This document shows positions 27,428-35,256 of a stretch of 64,000 nt of DNA, piece by piece. The notes under the pieces were generated by a model. The model had not been told where the DNA came from and did no database searches. It saw nothing but the letters and a program-made list of their open reading frames with translations. Every line of letters begins with the position of its first letter. The first letter of the stretch is position 1. Both the position numbers and the translations under genes were made by a program. Source of the stretch: Actinoplanes oblitus (GTDB lineage: Bacteria; Actinomycetota; Actinomycetes; Mycobacteriales; Micromonosporaceae). The stretch is from assembly GCF_030252345.1 (NCBI RefSeq), contig NZ_CP126980.1:4417501-4481500 (forward strand). Direction: 5' to 3'.

Positions 27428-28564
27428 ATGAACTGGTACCTGTCAGCACTGCGCAACTATGCGAACTTCAACGGGCGGGCGGGACGCGCCGAGTACTGGT
27501 GGTTCCGCCTGGTCGATGCCCTGATCAGCGCGTTCCTGCTGGGTCTCGCCATCGTGGTGGACGACCGCGCGCCCAGCGCCGGGCCGATTCCCACCACGGT
27601 CTTCTTCGGGTACGCGATCGCCACGGTGTTACCCGGCTGGGCGGCGACGGTCCGGCGCCTGCACGACACCGACCGGTCCGGGGCGAACCTGTTCCTCGGA
27701 CTGATCCCGCTGGTCGGGCCGCTCGTCCTGGTGGTGCTGCTCTGCCTCGCCGGCACCCGGGGCCCCAACCGGTACGGCCCGGACCCGACGATGCCGGCCG
27801 CCGCCTACCCGTATCCGCAGCCGTACCCCCAACCGCAGCCGTATCCGCAACCGCAGCCCTTCATCCGGTCCAAGCCGGCCTTCCTGCTGCGACTGATCGT
27901 CGTGCCGGTCCTGCTGATCGCCGCCTGCATGTTCGGCGGCCCCGCCCTGATGGACCTGGCCCGCCACGACAAGCCGGCCACCCCGGACCCCGGCGAGTCT
28001 GCCCGTCCCCGCGACGGCGCCGCCAAGGTCCACGGCGTGGCGACCAAGGGCACCCGCAAGAGCGCGACCCCGGTTCGCGGCGGCGACGACCTCGGCAAGG
28101 TCTGCGAGGGCGTGTACTACCCGTCCGCCCCGCGGTACACCGGCCTGGCCCCGCACCCGATCACCATCGTCACCCGCAACCGCCTGGTGCTCGACCACTG
28201 GACGACCACCGAGTACTTCCAGGCGCCGGACGCCGGCTGGTCGAGGGCCAAGGACGCCTGGCGCCCCACCGACCCGGCCAAGGTCCAGCTGGTGGCGTGC
28301 GCCGACCGGACCGCCACCGGCCCCAAGGTCGGCACCTGCCACGTCGACTCGAAACCGCCCGCCGACGTGACGATGCGACAGGCGGTCTTCACCGTCACGC
28401 TGTACGAGGTGGCCACCCGCAACCGCCTCGCGCAGGCCCGGGTGACCGGCGACGACGAGGACTGCGGTGTCATCGCGATCTTCGTCGACGAGCACGATCA
28501 GGCGTACACCGGGATCTCCGATCAGCGCATGTGGGAGACCCTGGAACGCTACGTCGAGGAGTAG
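27428..28564 (+). CDS. DUF805 membrane protein with PYPQ repeat and exported C-terminal domain
   Basis: 378 residues. Residues 1-115 are a DUF805 domain (YANFNGRAGRAEYWWF, TVRRLHDTDRSG) with three to four helices. Residues about 120-145 are a PYPQ/PQPYPQPQ low-complexity repeat. One more helix (about 155-178) is followed by a roughly 200-residue domain with four Cys, probably outside the cell, of unknown type. GAGGAG precedes ATG at 27428. The gene follows the diguanylate cyclase by 34 bp, so co-transcription is possible. Confidence 0.8.
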   Translation: MNWYLSALRNYANFNGRAGRAEYWWFRLVDALISAFLLGLAIVVDDRAPSAGPIPTTVFFGYAIATVLPGWAATVRRLHDTDRSGANLFLGLIPLVGPLVLVVLLCLAGTRGPNRYGPDPTMPAAAYPYPQPYPQPQPYPQPQPFIRSKPAFLLRLIVVPVLLIAACMFGGPALMDLARHDKPATPDPGESARPRDGAAKVHGVATKGTRKSATPVRGGDDLGKVCEGVYYPSAPRYTGLAPHPITIVTRNRLVLDHWTTTEYFQAPDAGWSRAKDAWRPTDPAKVQLVACADRTATGPKVGTCHVDSKPPADVTMRQAVFTVTLYEVATRNRLAQARVTGDDEDCGVIAIFVDEHDQAYTGISDQRMWETLERYVEE

Positions 28565-28573
28565 GTTGCGGCA

Positions 28574-29170
28574 ATGCGGGATTCCTACGCGGTGCTGGCG
28601 GCGGGGCTGCGGCGGTGGGCGCCGATCCCGGACGCCGAGCTGGTCAAGGCGCGGGCGGTGTTCCGGCCCCGGTGGGTCGCCGCCGGCACCGTGCTGCAAC
28701 GAGCCGGCGAGCCGTCCCGGGACGTGTCGTTCGTGGTGCGCGGGCTGACCCGGATGTGCTATCCCGGCGTCGAGCGTACGAAAGGCTTCCGCGCCGAAGG
28801 CGACCTGGTCTGCTCCTACGCGGCGGTGTTGCGCGAGGTCCCGTCGGAGCTGCGCATCGAGGCCGTCGAGGCGTGCGAGTTGCTCACCGCCGGCCGGGCC
28901 GCGTTCGACCGGCTCTGCGCCGGCGACCCGGCCTGGCAGGCGATGCTGTCGGCGATGACCGCCCGGCTCTTCCTGGACGAGGAGCGCCGCCAGCGTGACC
29001 TGCTCACCATCGACGCGACCGGCCGCTACCGGGCGTTCCTCGCCGAGCAGCCGGAGCTCGCGGCCCGGCTCACCCAGCGGCAGATCGCGGCGTACGTCGG
29101 GGTGTCGCCGGAGGCGCTGAGCCGGATCCGGCACACGCTGCGGGTGACCGGCGTCTCGCTGCCGGCTTGA
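28574..29170 (+). CDS. Crp/Fnr-family regulator
   Basis: 198 residues. An N-terminal cNMP-binding-type beta-roll (GTVLQRAGEPSRDVSFVVRG) lacks the canonical Arg-Ser-Ala phosphate cassette of cAMP receptors. The C-terminal winged helix is LTQRQIAAYVGVSPEALSRIR. It resembles the Fnr/YeiL-like group without Fe-S cysteines, so the signal is unknown. It sits 9 bp after the DUF805 gene and before the quinone-reductase gene, which it may control. Confidence 0.83.
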   Translation: MRDSYAVLAAGLRRWAPIPDAELVKARAVFRPRWVAAGTVLQRAGEPSRDVSFVVRGLTRMCYPGVERTKGFRAEGDLVCSYAAVLREVPSELRIEAVEACELLTAGRAAFDRLCAGDPAWQAMLSAMTARLFLDEERRQRDLLTIDATGRYRAFLAEQPELAARLTQRQIAAYVGVSPEALSRIRHTLRVTGVSLPA

Positions 29171-29202
29171 TCTGGGTCAAGGCGGCCGGTCGCCGCGATT
29201 CC

Positions 29203-29208
29203 TAGCGT
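29203..29208 (+). promoter_or_regulatory. -10 box of a leaderless promoter
   Basis: TAGCGT stands 8-13 bases before the ATG at 29216, and no ribosome site precedes that ATG. This is the TANNNT spacing seen in actinomycete leaderless transcripts. Confidence 0.4.
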
Positions 29209-29215
29209 TACCGGC

Positions 29216-30070
29216 ATGACGAATCACGAGATGATCGGGATGGGTGTCGAGCGCTTCGGCGAGCAGCCGCGGCCGCTGCGGGTGCCGGTCCCGGTGGCCG
29301 GGCCGGGCGAGGTGCTGATCCGGGTGGCCGCCGTCGCGGTCAATCCCGCCGACGCGGGCATGGTCGCCGGCACCTACCCGTGGGCCGAGCCGGCGCGGTT
29401 CCCGGTGATCCCCGGCTACGACGTGGCGGGTACCGACGTGGCGACCGGCCGGCCGGTCCTCGCGTTCACCGCGCACAAGGCGACGCAGGCCGGTGGCTAC
29501 GCGCAGTACGTCGCGCTGCCCGCCGACCTGGTCGTGCCGCTGCCGCCCGGGGTGAACCCGGTCGACGCCGCGCCGCTGCCGCTGGCCGGACTGACCGCCC
29601 GCCAGCTGCTGGACGCGGTCGATGACGCCAAGACACTGCTGATCAACGGGCCGGGCGGCGCGATCGGCACCCTGCTGTCGCAGCTCGCCGCGGAGCGTGG
29701 GATCACCGTGGTGCCGGTCGGCCACGAGGGCCCGGTGGACGCGGCCGTCGACGTGGTGGGTGGCGCGGTCGCCCGGTCCGCGTTCGATCGGGTCCGCGAC
29801 GGCGGCCGCTATGTGACGGTGGTGCCCGAGTTCTGGGTGCCGGGCGGACCGTTCGGCACCGAGCGGGGCATCACCCCGCGGGTGCTGGTCGTCGCCTACC
29901 GCCGGGAGCAGCTGGTGGACCTGGTCGAGCGGCTCGCCGCCGGCAGGCTGACCACCAAGGTCGGCGCGGTCCTGCCGCTGGCGGAGGCGGCCGAGGCGCT
30001 CCGGATCGTGGCACGCGCGCCGGGCGCCCCGCGGGTCTCCGGCAAGATCGTCCTGGTGCCGGACAACTAG
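29216..30070 (+). CDS. NADP-dependent quinone-oxidoreductase-like MDR protein
   Basis: 284 residues, a short zinc-free medium-chain reductase. GroES-like half: VNPADAGMVAGTYP, FPVIPGYDVAGTDV. Rossmann half: LINGPGGAIGTLLSQLAAE, here with GPGGAIG in place of the usual GAxGGVG. C-terminal SGKIVLVPDN end. It probably reduces quinones or enones with NADPH. The next upstream gene encodes a Crp/Fnr regulator. Confidence 0.83.
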   Translation: MTNHEMIGMGVERFGEQPRPLRVPVPVAGPGEVLIRVAAVAVNPADAGMVAGTYPWAEPARFPVIPGYDVAGTDVATGRPVLAFTAHKATQAGGYAQYVALPADLVVPLPPGVNPVDAAPLPLAGLTARQLLDAVDDAKTLLINGPGGAIGTLLSQLAAERGITVVPVGHEGPVDAAVDVVGGAVARSAFDRVRDGGRYVTVVPEFWVPGGPFGTERGITPRVLVVAYRREQLVDLVERLAAGRLTTKVGAVLPLAEAAEALRIVARAPGAPRVSGKIVLVPDN

Positions 30071-30123
30071 TTCGGCGTCGTCGGCCACTCGGGCCCGCCA
30101 GAGGTGTCGACCGGGCGGGCCGA

Positions 30124-32469
30124 ATGGCTCAGGGATGCGCGGCTTCGTCCGATTGTGCGAGTGTGGCATCGGTGAGGGTGGCGCCGGCGCGCGGACCGAT
30201 CTGGCTCCGCGCCGGGTTCGTCCTGGGCGGATTGTTGCTGATCGCCCAGCTCGTGGCGATCATGCCGGTGGCGCGTGCCTGGATGGATCGCCACGCCACC
30301 GTCAACGACGCCCTGCAGGACGCGATCTACCTGCTGGCCGCCCTGCTGGTCGCGGCCCGGGGCGTCCGGGTGCGCCGCGACCGGGGCGCCTGGTTGCTGA
30401 TGGCCGGTGGCCTGACCTGCTACGCCGCCGGCACCGTCTACTGGGTGGCGTTCGTGGCGGTGCTGGATCCCCAGCCGTACCCGTCGGCCGCCGACGCGAT
30501 GTGGCTGGCCTACTACCCGTTCGCCTATGCCGCGCTGCTGCGGCTGCTGCGCGCCCGGCGTTCCCGGATCAGCGCGGCGACCTCGCTGGACGGGCTGATC
30601 GCCGCGGCGTGCGCGGCCGCGCTGGCGTCGGTGATGTTCCTGTCCGGCTTCACCTTCGGTGGCTCGGCGCTGCCGGCCGCGGTGAGCCTGGCCTATCCGA
30701 TCGCCGACATCGTGCTGGCCGGCCTGCTCCTGGGCGTGTGGGCGATCAGCGGCTGGCGTACCGAACCGGTGTGGTTGCTGCTGCTGGCCGGGATGGGGCT
30801 GAACACCACGGCCAACGGCATCCACATGTTCGAGACGACGCACGGCTCGTACATCCCGGGTGGCTGGCCGGAGGTCCTGTGGTCGGTAGCCCTGGCCGTC
30901 ATCGTCGCGGCCGCCTGGACGATGCCGAGGCCGGCGACCGCCCGCCCGCCCGGCCGGGCGGTGGTCGGCGTGGCGCTACCGGCGGTACTGGCCTGCGCGG
31001 CGATGGGCCTGCTGCTGTACGGCAGCTGGCGCGACCACGTGCTGCCCCGGGCCAGCAGCCTGCTCGCCGCCGCCGCGATCACCGCGACGATCGTCCGGAT
31101 GCTGCTCACCGTTCGCGCGGTGGAGGGGCTCGCGGACGCCCGCCGGCAGGCCCGCACCGACGACCTGACCGGGCTGCCCAACCGCCGGCTGTTCCAGGAG
31201 ACCCTGGACCGTGACCTGCGCCGCCGTGACCCGGCCGAGCCGATGGCCGTGGCGATCGTCGACCTGGACCGCTTCAAGGAGATCAACGACAGCTTCGGCC
31301 ATCACCTGGGTGACCGGTTGCTGCAGCTGGTCGCCAACCGGCTGGCCGAGGCGTTCGGCAACGCCGGCCTGCTGACCCGCCTCGGCGGCGACGAGTTCGG
31401 CCTGCTGCTGCCCGGTGCCGGGGTGGACCGTGCGGTGGAGGTGGTGACCGGGCTGCTCACCGCGTTGCGGCACCCGTTCGACCTGGAACGCGTCACCCTG
31501 CACGTCGACGCGAGCATCGGCCTGGCCGTCTTCCCCGACCACGGCACCGACCGCAGCACCCTGCTGCGGCACGCCGACAACGCGATGTACACGGCCAAGA
31601 GCGACCACAGCGGTCTCGGCCTGGCCAGCGGCGGCGCCGACGACGAGGACAACGGCCGGCGGCGGCTCACCACGCTGGAAGAGCTGCGCACCGGCCTCGA
31701 CCAGGGTGAACTCGTCCTGCACTACCAGCCGCAGCTGGACCTGGCCACCGGCCTGGTGTCCGGCGTCGAGGCCCTGGTGCGGTGGAACCATCCCACGCGC
31801 GGGCTGGTCTATCCCGACGGCTTCCTGTCCCTGGCCGAACACGCCGGCCTGATGGGGCGGATCACCACCCAGGTCCTCGACCTCGCCGTCGAGCAGTGCC
31901 GCGCCTGGCGGGCCGCCGGCCTGGACCTGACCGTCGCGGTGAACCTCTCCACCTCCAACCTGCACGACCCCGGCCTGCCCGAGCACGTCGCGGCGCTGCT
32001 GGCCCGGCACGGCGTACCGCCCTGCGCGCTGCACCTGGAGGTCACCGAGGAAGTCCTGATGCGCGACGCCGCCCGGGCCACCGAGACCCTCGCCCGGCTG
32101 CGCGCCCTGGGCATCCGGCTCGCCGTCGACGACTACGGCACCGGCTACTCCAGCCTGGCCTACCTGCACGCGCTGCCCGTCGACGACCTGAAACTCGACC
32201 GGGCGTTCGTCGCGCACTGCGACACCGATCCGCGCAGCGCCGCCATCGTGAAGAGCACCGTCGAGCTGGCGCACAACCTCAACATGCGTCTGATCGCCGA
32301 GGGCGTGGAGAACGAGGTGGTCCTCGACCGCCTCCGCGGGTGGGACTGCGACCTGGTCCAGGGCTACCACCTCAGCCGCCCGCAGGCCCCGGACCGGCTC
32401 ACCCCCTGGCTCCTGCAGCGCCAGGCCGACGCCCTCGCCTCGGCCGGAGGCCAGCTCCGCAACAGATAG
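30124..32469 (+). CDS. Membrane-bound GGDEF-EAL protein
   Basis: 781 residues. About nine helices fill residues 28-330. A GGDEF domain follows (RTDDLTGLPNRRLF, DLDRFKEINDSFGHH, GGDEF at 421-425), with no RxxD I-site before it. The EAL domain starts near 520, with EAL at 549-551 (VEALVRWNHP), the NLS motif, EVTEEV, DDYGTGYSSL and AEGVEN, all expected for an active c-di-GMP phosphodiesterase. It may do either reaction. The start is uncertain; no good ribosome site precedes ATG at 30124. Its sensor part is related to that of the cyclase at 25969. Confidence 0.92.
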   Translation: MAQGCAASSDCASVASVRVAPARGPIWLRAGFVLGGLLLIAQLVAIMPVARAWMDRHATVNDALQDAIYLLAALLVAARGVRVRRDRGAWLLMAGGLTCYAAGTVYWVAFVAVLDPQPYPSAADAMWLAYYPFAYAALLRLLRARRSRISAATSLDGLIAAACAAALASVMFLSGFTFGGSALPAAVSLAYPIADIVLAGLLLGVWAISGWRTEPVWLLLLAGMGLNTTANGIHMFETTHGSYIPGGWPEVLWSVALAVIVAAAWTMPRPATARPPGRAVVGVALPAVLACAAMGLLLYGSWRDHVLPRASSLLAAAAITATIVRMLLTVRAVEGLADARRQARTDDLTGLPNRRLFQETLDRDLRRRDPAEPMAVAIVDLDRFKEINDSFGHHLGDRLLQLVANRLAEAFGNAGLLTRLGGDEFGLLLPGAGVDRAVEVVTGLLTALRHPFDLERVTLHVDASIGLAVFPDHGTDRSTLLRHADNAMYTAKSDHSGLGLASGGADDEDNGRRRLTTLEELRTGLDQGELVLHYQPQLDLATGLVSGVEALVRWNHPTRGLVYPDGFLSLAEHAGLMGRITTQVLDLAVEQCRAWRAAGLDLTVAVNLSTSNLHDPGLPEHVAALLARHGVPPCALHLEVTEEVLMRDAARATETLARLRALGIRLAVDDYGTGYSSLAYLHALPVDDLKLDRAFVAHCDTDPRSAAIVKSTVELAHNLNMRLIAEGVENEVVLDRLRGWDCDLVQGYHLSRPQAPDRLTPWLLQRQADALASAGGQLRNR

Positions 32470-32561
32470 GCGACGGGTGCCCCGTGTTTCGGCGGCGAGC
32501 GATGAGTTTCCCGGCCCGGACCGGTCCTACTGGCGACGGTGACTAGTGGAGGAGGACCCCG

Positions 32562-33197
32562 ATGGGCATGATCCATATCGACCTGTTCGCGACGCTGGAC
32601 CTGATCGGCCAGGCGCCGGGCAGCCCCGAGGAAGACCCGGACGGCTTTCCGTACGGCGGATGGCAGGCACCACTGTTCGACGAGACGGTGGGCGAGCACG
32701 TCGGAGCCGGGATGGCGGGCCTGGACGCCCTGCTGCTGGGCCGGCGGACCTACGACATCTTCGCCGGCTTCTGGCCGCATCAGCAGGACGGCGTCGACGG
32801 CGGGATCGCGACCCTGTTCAACAGCATCCCGAAGTACGTCGCCTCGCGCGGCAACCCGAGCCTGGACTGGGCCGGCTCGACCCGGCTGGGCCCGGACCTG
32901 GCCGCCGGCGTCCGGGAGATCCGGGCCAAGCACGAGCACGTCCACGTGATCGGAAGCCTGGACCTGGTGCAGACCCTGCTGCGTGAGCGCCTCTTCGACC
33001 GGCTCAACCTGTGGATCTTCCCGATCACGCTCGGCGTGGGCAAGAAGGTGTTCGACGGCGGTACGGTGCCCACCAACCTGGAACTGCTCGAGCCGCCGGT
33101 CACCTCGGCCAAGGGCGCGGTGCTGCTGCGCTACGGCCTGGGCGCCGGGGTGCCGGCGGGCGGCGACATGCGTCGCGCGGATCGCGGCGTCAGCTGA
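32562..33197 (+). CDS. DHFR/RibD C-terminal-like reductase
   Basis: 211 residues. The family pattern is visible as HIDLFATLDLIGQAPGS, LLGRRTYDIFAGFWP, KYVASRG, VHVIGSLDLVQTLL and FPITLGVGKKVF. These proteins share the NADPH-binding fold of dihydrofolate reductase and are common in actinomycetes; most act on unknown substrates. The start is set by GGAGGAGG. It faces the MDR gene tail to tail. Confidence 0.85.
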   Translation: MGMIHIDLFATLDLIGQAPGSPEEDPDGFPYGGWQAPLFDETVGEHVGAGMAGLDALLLGRRTYDIFAGFWPHQQDGVDGGIATLFNSIPKYVASRGNPSLDWAGSTRLGPDLAAGVREIRAKHEHVHVIGSLDLVQTLLRERLFDRLNLWIFPITLGVGKKVFDGGTVPTNLELLEPPVTSAKGAVLLRYGLGAGVPAGGDMRRADRGVS

Positions 33198-33209
33198 CCG
33201 CGGCTGCGC

Positions 33210-34133
33210 TCAGGTGGTGTGCAGGACGACGCGTCCCAGGTTGGCTCGCGTCGTGACCAGGTCGACCGCCGTCGTGATCTGGTCGAGCGGCAAACCGGTG
33301 TGCCGAGGGCGCAGCCGGCCGGCGGCGAGCAGTTCCCACAGCTCGGCGCGGTGCCGCTCGACCAGCTCCGGTCGCGTCCGGTGGAGCTGTCCGACGGTGA
33401 ACCCGATCACCGCCCGGGAACCGCCGAGCAGGCTGCCGGCGTCGACGCTGCCACCGCCCGCGCTGAAGGCGACCAGCCGGCCGTACGGGGCGAGCGTGTC
33501 CACGCCACGCTGCACCAGCTCGCCGCCGACCCCGTCGAGCACCACGTCCACCGGGTCACCCCACGCCGGCTGGGCGTAGGTCACCACCTCGTCGGCACCG
33601 CACTCCCGGACGAAGCCGGCCTTCTCCGCCGAGCCGACCGCGCCGGCCACCCGGGACGCGCCGAGCGCCCTGGCCAGCTGCACAGCGACGTGACCGGTGC
33701 CGCTGGCCGCCGCGGTGACCAGCACGGACTGACCGGGCCGGAAGTCGCCGGCGCGCAGGGCGCCGAGCGCCAGCAGGCCGCCGCGGACCAGGACGAGCGC
33801 CGCTGCGGCGTCCACACCGGCCGGTACCTGGGCGACCAGCCGGGGATCGGCGACGACCAGGTCGGCGAAGGCGTCCTGGAACACCACGCCGCCGACCCGG
33901 TCGCCGACCTGGAACCCGGTCACGCCGGCGCCCAGCGCCGTCACCGTCCCGACGATCTCGCCGCCCGGCCGGACCGGCTCGCCACCCTCGGCGGCGGACG
34001 CCAGCATCCGGACCAGTCCGATGCCGACCCCGACGGCCTCGGTGCGAACCAGGATCTGCCCGGGACCGGGCATCGGCTCCGGTGCCCGCACGACCTCTGC
34101 CGGACGGCCGGCGGCGAAACGCACCACGCGCAT
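33210..34133 (-). CDS. MDR-family oxidoreductase under TetR control
   Basis: 307 residues. GroES-like region (MRVVRFAAGRPAEVVRAPEP, GGEIVGTVTALGAGVTGF) and Rossmann region (LVTAAASGTGHVAVQLARAL), with the QITTAVDLVTTRANLGRVVL end of quinone reductases. AAGGAGG precedes ATG at 34133. Two operator repeats cover its promoter, next to a divergent TetR gene, so it is probably induced by a toxic carbonyl or drug-like compound. Confidence 0.87.
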   Translation of the reverse strand: MRVVRFAAGRPAEVVRAPEPMPGPGQILVRTEAVGVGIGLVRMLASAAEGGEPVRPGGEIVGTVTALGAGVTGFQVGDRVGGVVFQDAFADLVVADPRLVAQVPAGVDAAAALVLVRGGLLALGALRAGDFRPGQSVLVTAAASGTGHVAVQLARALGASRVAGAVGSAEKAGFVRECGADEVVTYAQPAWGDPVDVVLDGVGGELVQRGVDTLAPYGRLVAFSAGGGSVDAGSLLGGSRAVIGFTVGQLHRTRPELVERHRAELWELLAAGRLRPRHTGLPLDQITTAVDLVTTRANLGRVVLHTT

Positions 34134-34143
34134 CGCGAACCTC

Positions 34144-34175
34144 CTTCAACGGTGTTGAAGTTCAACAGTGTTGAA
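34144..34175. promoter_or_regulatory. Tandem TetR operators
   Basis: Two adjoining repeats: CTTCAAC-GGT-GTTGAAG (34144-34160) and TTCAAC-AGT-GTTGAA (34161-34175). They are spaced so that each could bind a TetR dimer, and they lie between the divergent MDR and TetR genes. Confidence 0.8.
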
Positions 34176-34225
34176 GTCTGCGGCATACTGGTGGAGATCG
34201 TCAAACCGTTCGTGAGGTGGCAGAG

Positions 34226-34918
34226 ATGCGGCTCAACCGCGACCAGGTGCTCAGCGCGGCGCTCGACCTGCTCGACGAGGCAGGCCTCGACCAGCTGACG
34301 ATGCGCCGGCTGAGCACCGCCCTGGGCGTGCAGAACGGCGCCACCTACTGGCATTTCCGCAGCAAGCAGGCCCTGCTGGAGGCGATGGCCGACACGCTGC
34401 TCACCGGCGTGGCCGACACGTTGCTCACCGGCGTGGCGGACGCGCGGCACACCGGCGAGGCCGACCTCGGCGAGCCGGAGCCCTGGGACGAGCGGATCGC
34501 CCGGCTGGCGCATCGCCTGCGCCGGGCGCTGCTGTCCCGCCGCGACGGCGCCCGGCTGTTCTCCGCCGCCTTCTTCCCACTGCCGAACGCCCTCGCCTAC
34601 GGCGAAGCCATGATCGCGACCCTGTGCCAGGGCGGCCTGACCGCCCGGGACGCGTCCTGGGCCGCCGACACGCTCACCTACTACGTCGTCGGGCACACCA
34701 TCGAGGAGCAGCTCGCCGCCGCCCTGCCCGACGGCGGGGCCGAGGGCGCCGCCCGGCTCGCCGAGGCCGTCGACCCGCAGCGGCATCCCCACCTGTTCGC
34801 CGCGCTCGCCCACATCCCGGCCCCGCACCACGAGGACCATTTCGCGTACGGCCTCCAGCTGGTCGTCGCCGGCATCCGCAGCACCGCCACCGCCGGCCGT
34901 GTCGCCGACCCCCGGTAG
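34226..34918 (+). CDS. TetR-family regulator (TetR_C-type) with internal duplication
   Basis: 230 residues. Helix-turn-helix LTMRRLSTALGVQNGATYWH with FRSKQALLEAMAD. The C-terminal half resembles the tetracycline-repressor-type ligand domain. Residues about 59-74 contain the tandem copy TLLTGVAD-TLLTGVAD, a 24-bp duplication in the hinge between domains. ATG at 34226 is set by GAGG eight bases upstream (GTG at 34217 is possible). The two operators upstream are its likely sites. Confidence 0.87.
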   Translation: MRLNRDQVLSAALDLLDEAGLDQLTMRRLSTALGVQNGATYWHFRSKQALLEAMADTLLTGVADTLLTGVADARHTGEADLGEPEPWDERIARLAHRLRRALLSRRDGARLFSAAFFPLPNALAYGEAMIATLCQGGLTARDASWAADTLTYYVVGHTIEEQLAAALPDGGAEGAARLAEAVDPQRHPHLFAALAHIPAPHHEDHFAYGLQLVVAGIRSTATAGRVADPR

Positions 34919-35256
34919 CGTTCCGTCGCCCGGTCCCGCGTCGTCCTCGGCTGCGATCCGGCAGGGCCCGTTCCGGATCGCTCGCCACGACGATCTCGAA
35001 GAGGTGCCGTGGCCTGAGCCGTTCACGGCCCTGCTCGAATCCGGTGCCGAGTTCTCGGCAGAGGCGCCGGGCGCTGGGCATCGCAGCCCGACCGGCGCGG
35101 GCGGTGTTCCGCCGAGCTCGGCTGCGGCTGCGGGTCGGCGATGTGGCTCCGCGGGCGCTGACGGACGCGCAGTGGGATGAGCTGTTCGCGGCGCCCTGAT
35201 CCAGTCCCGCGGTTTAGCCGGACCTGACCCGGCTGCCCGCGCCCGGCGACGGGCGG
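34919..35256. other. 338-bp gap with possible integrase scrap
   Basis: No intact gene. A plus-strand frame ending at 35199 reads FRRARLRLRVGDVAPRALTD then AQWDELFAAP, which recalls the region just before the core domain of some actinomycete tyrosine recombinases. The match is short; treat as a possible relic. Confidence 0.3.

Noticed and set aside
24985..27456. An 823-codon open frame on the minus strand
   Set aside because: It is antisense to the diguanylate cyclase and an anchored protein, has a His/Gln/Arg-rich shadow composition and no domain.
27790..27862. CCGTATCC/CCGCAGCC repeats as a CRISPR or regulatory array
   Set aside because: They encode the PYPQ repeat of the DUF805 protein in frame; the units are short and have no spacers.
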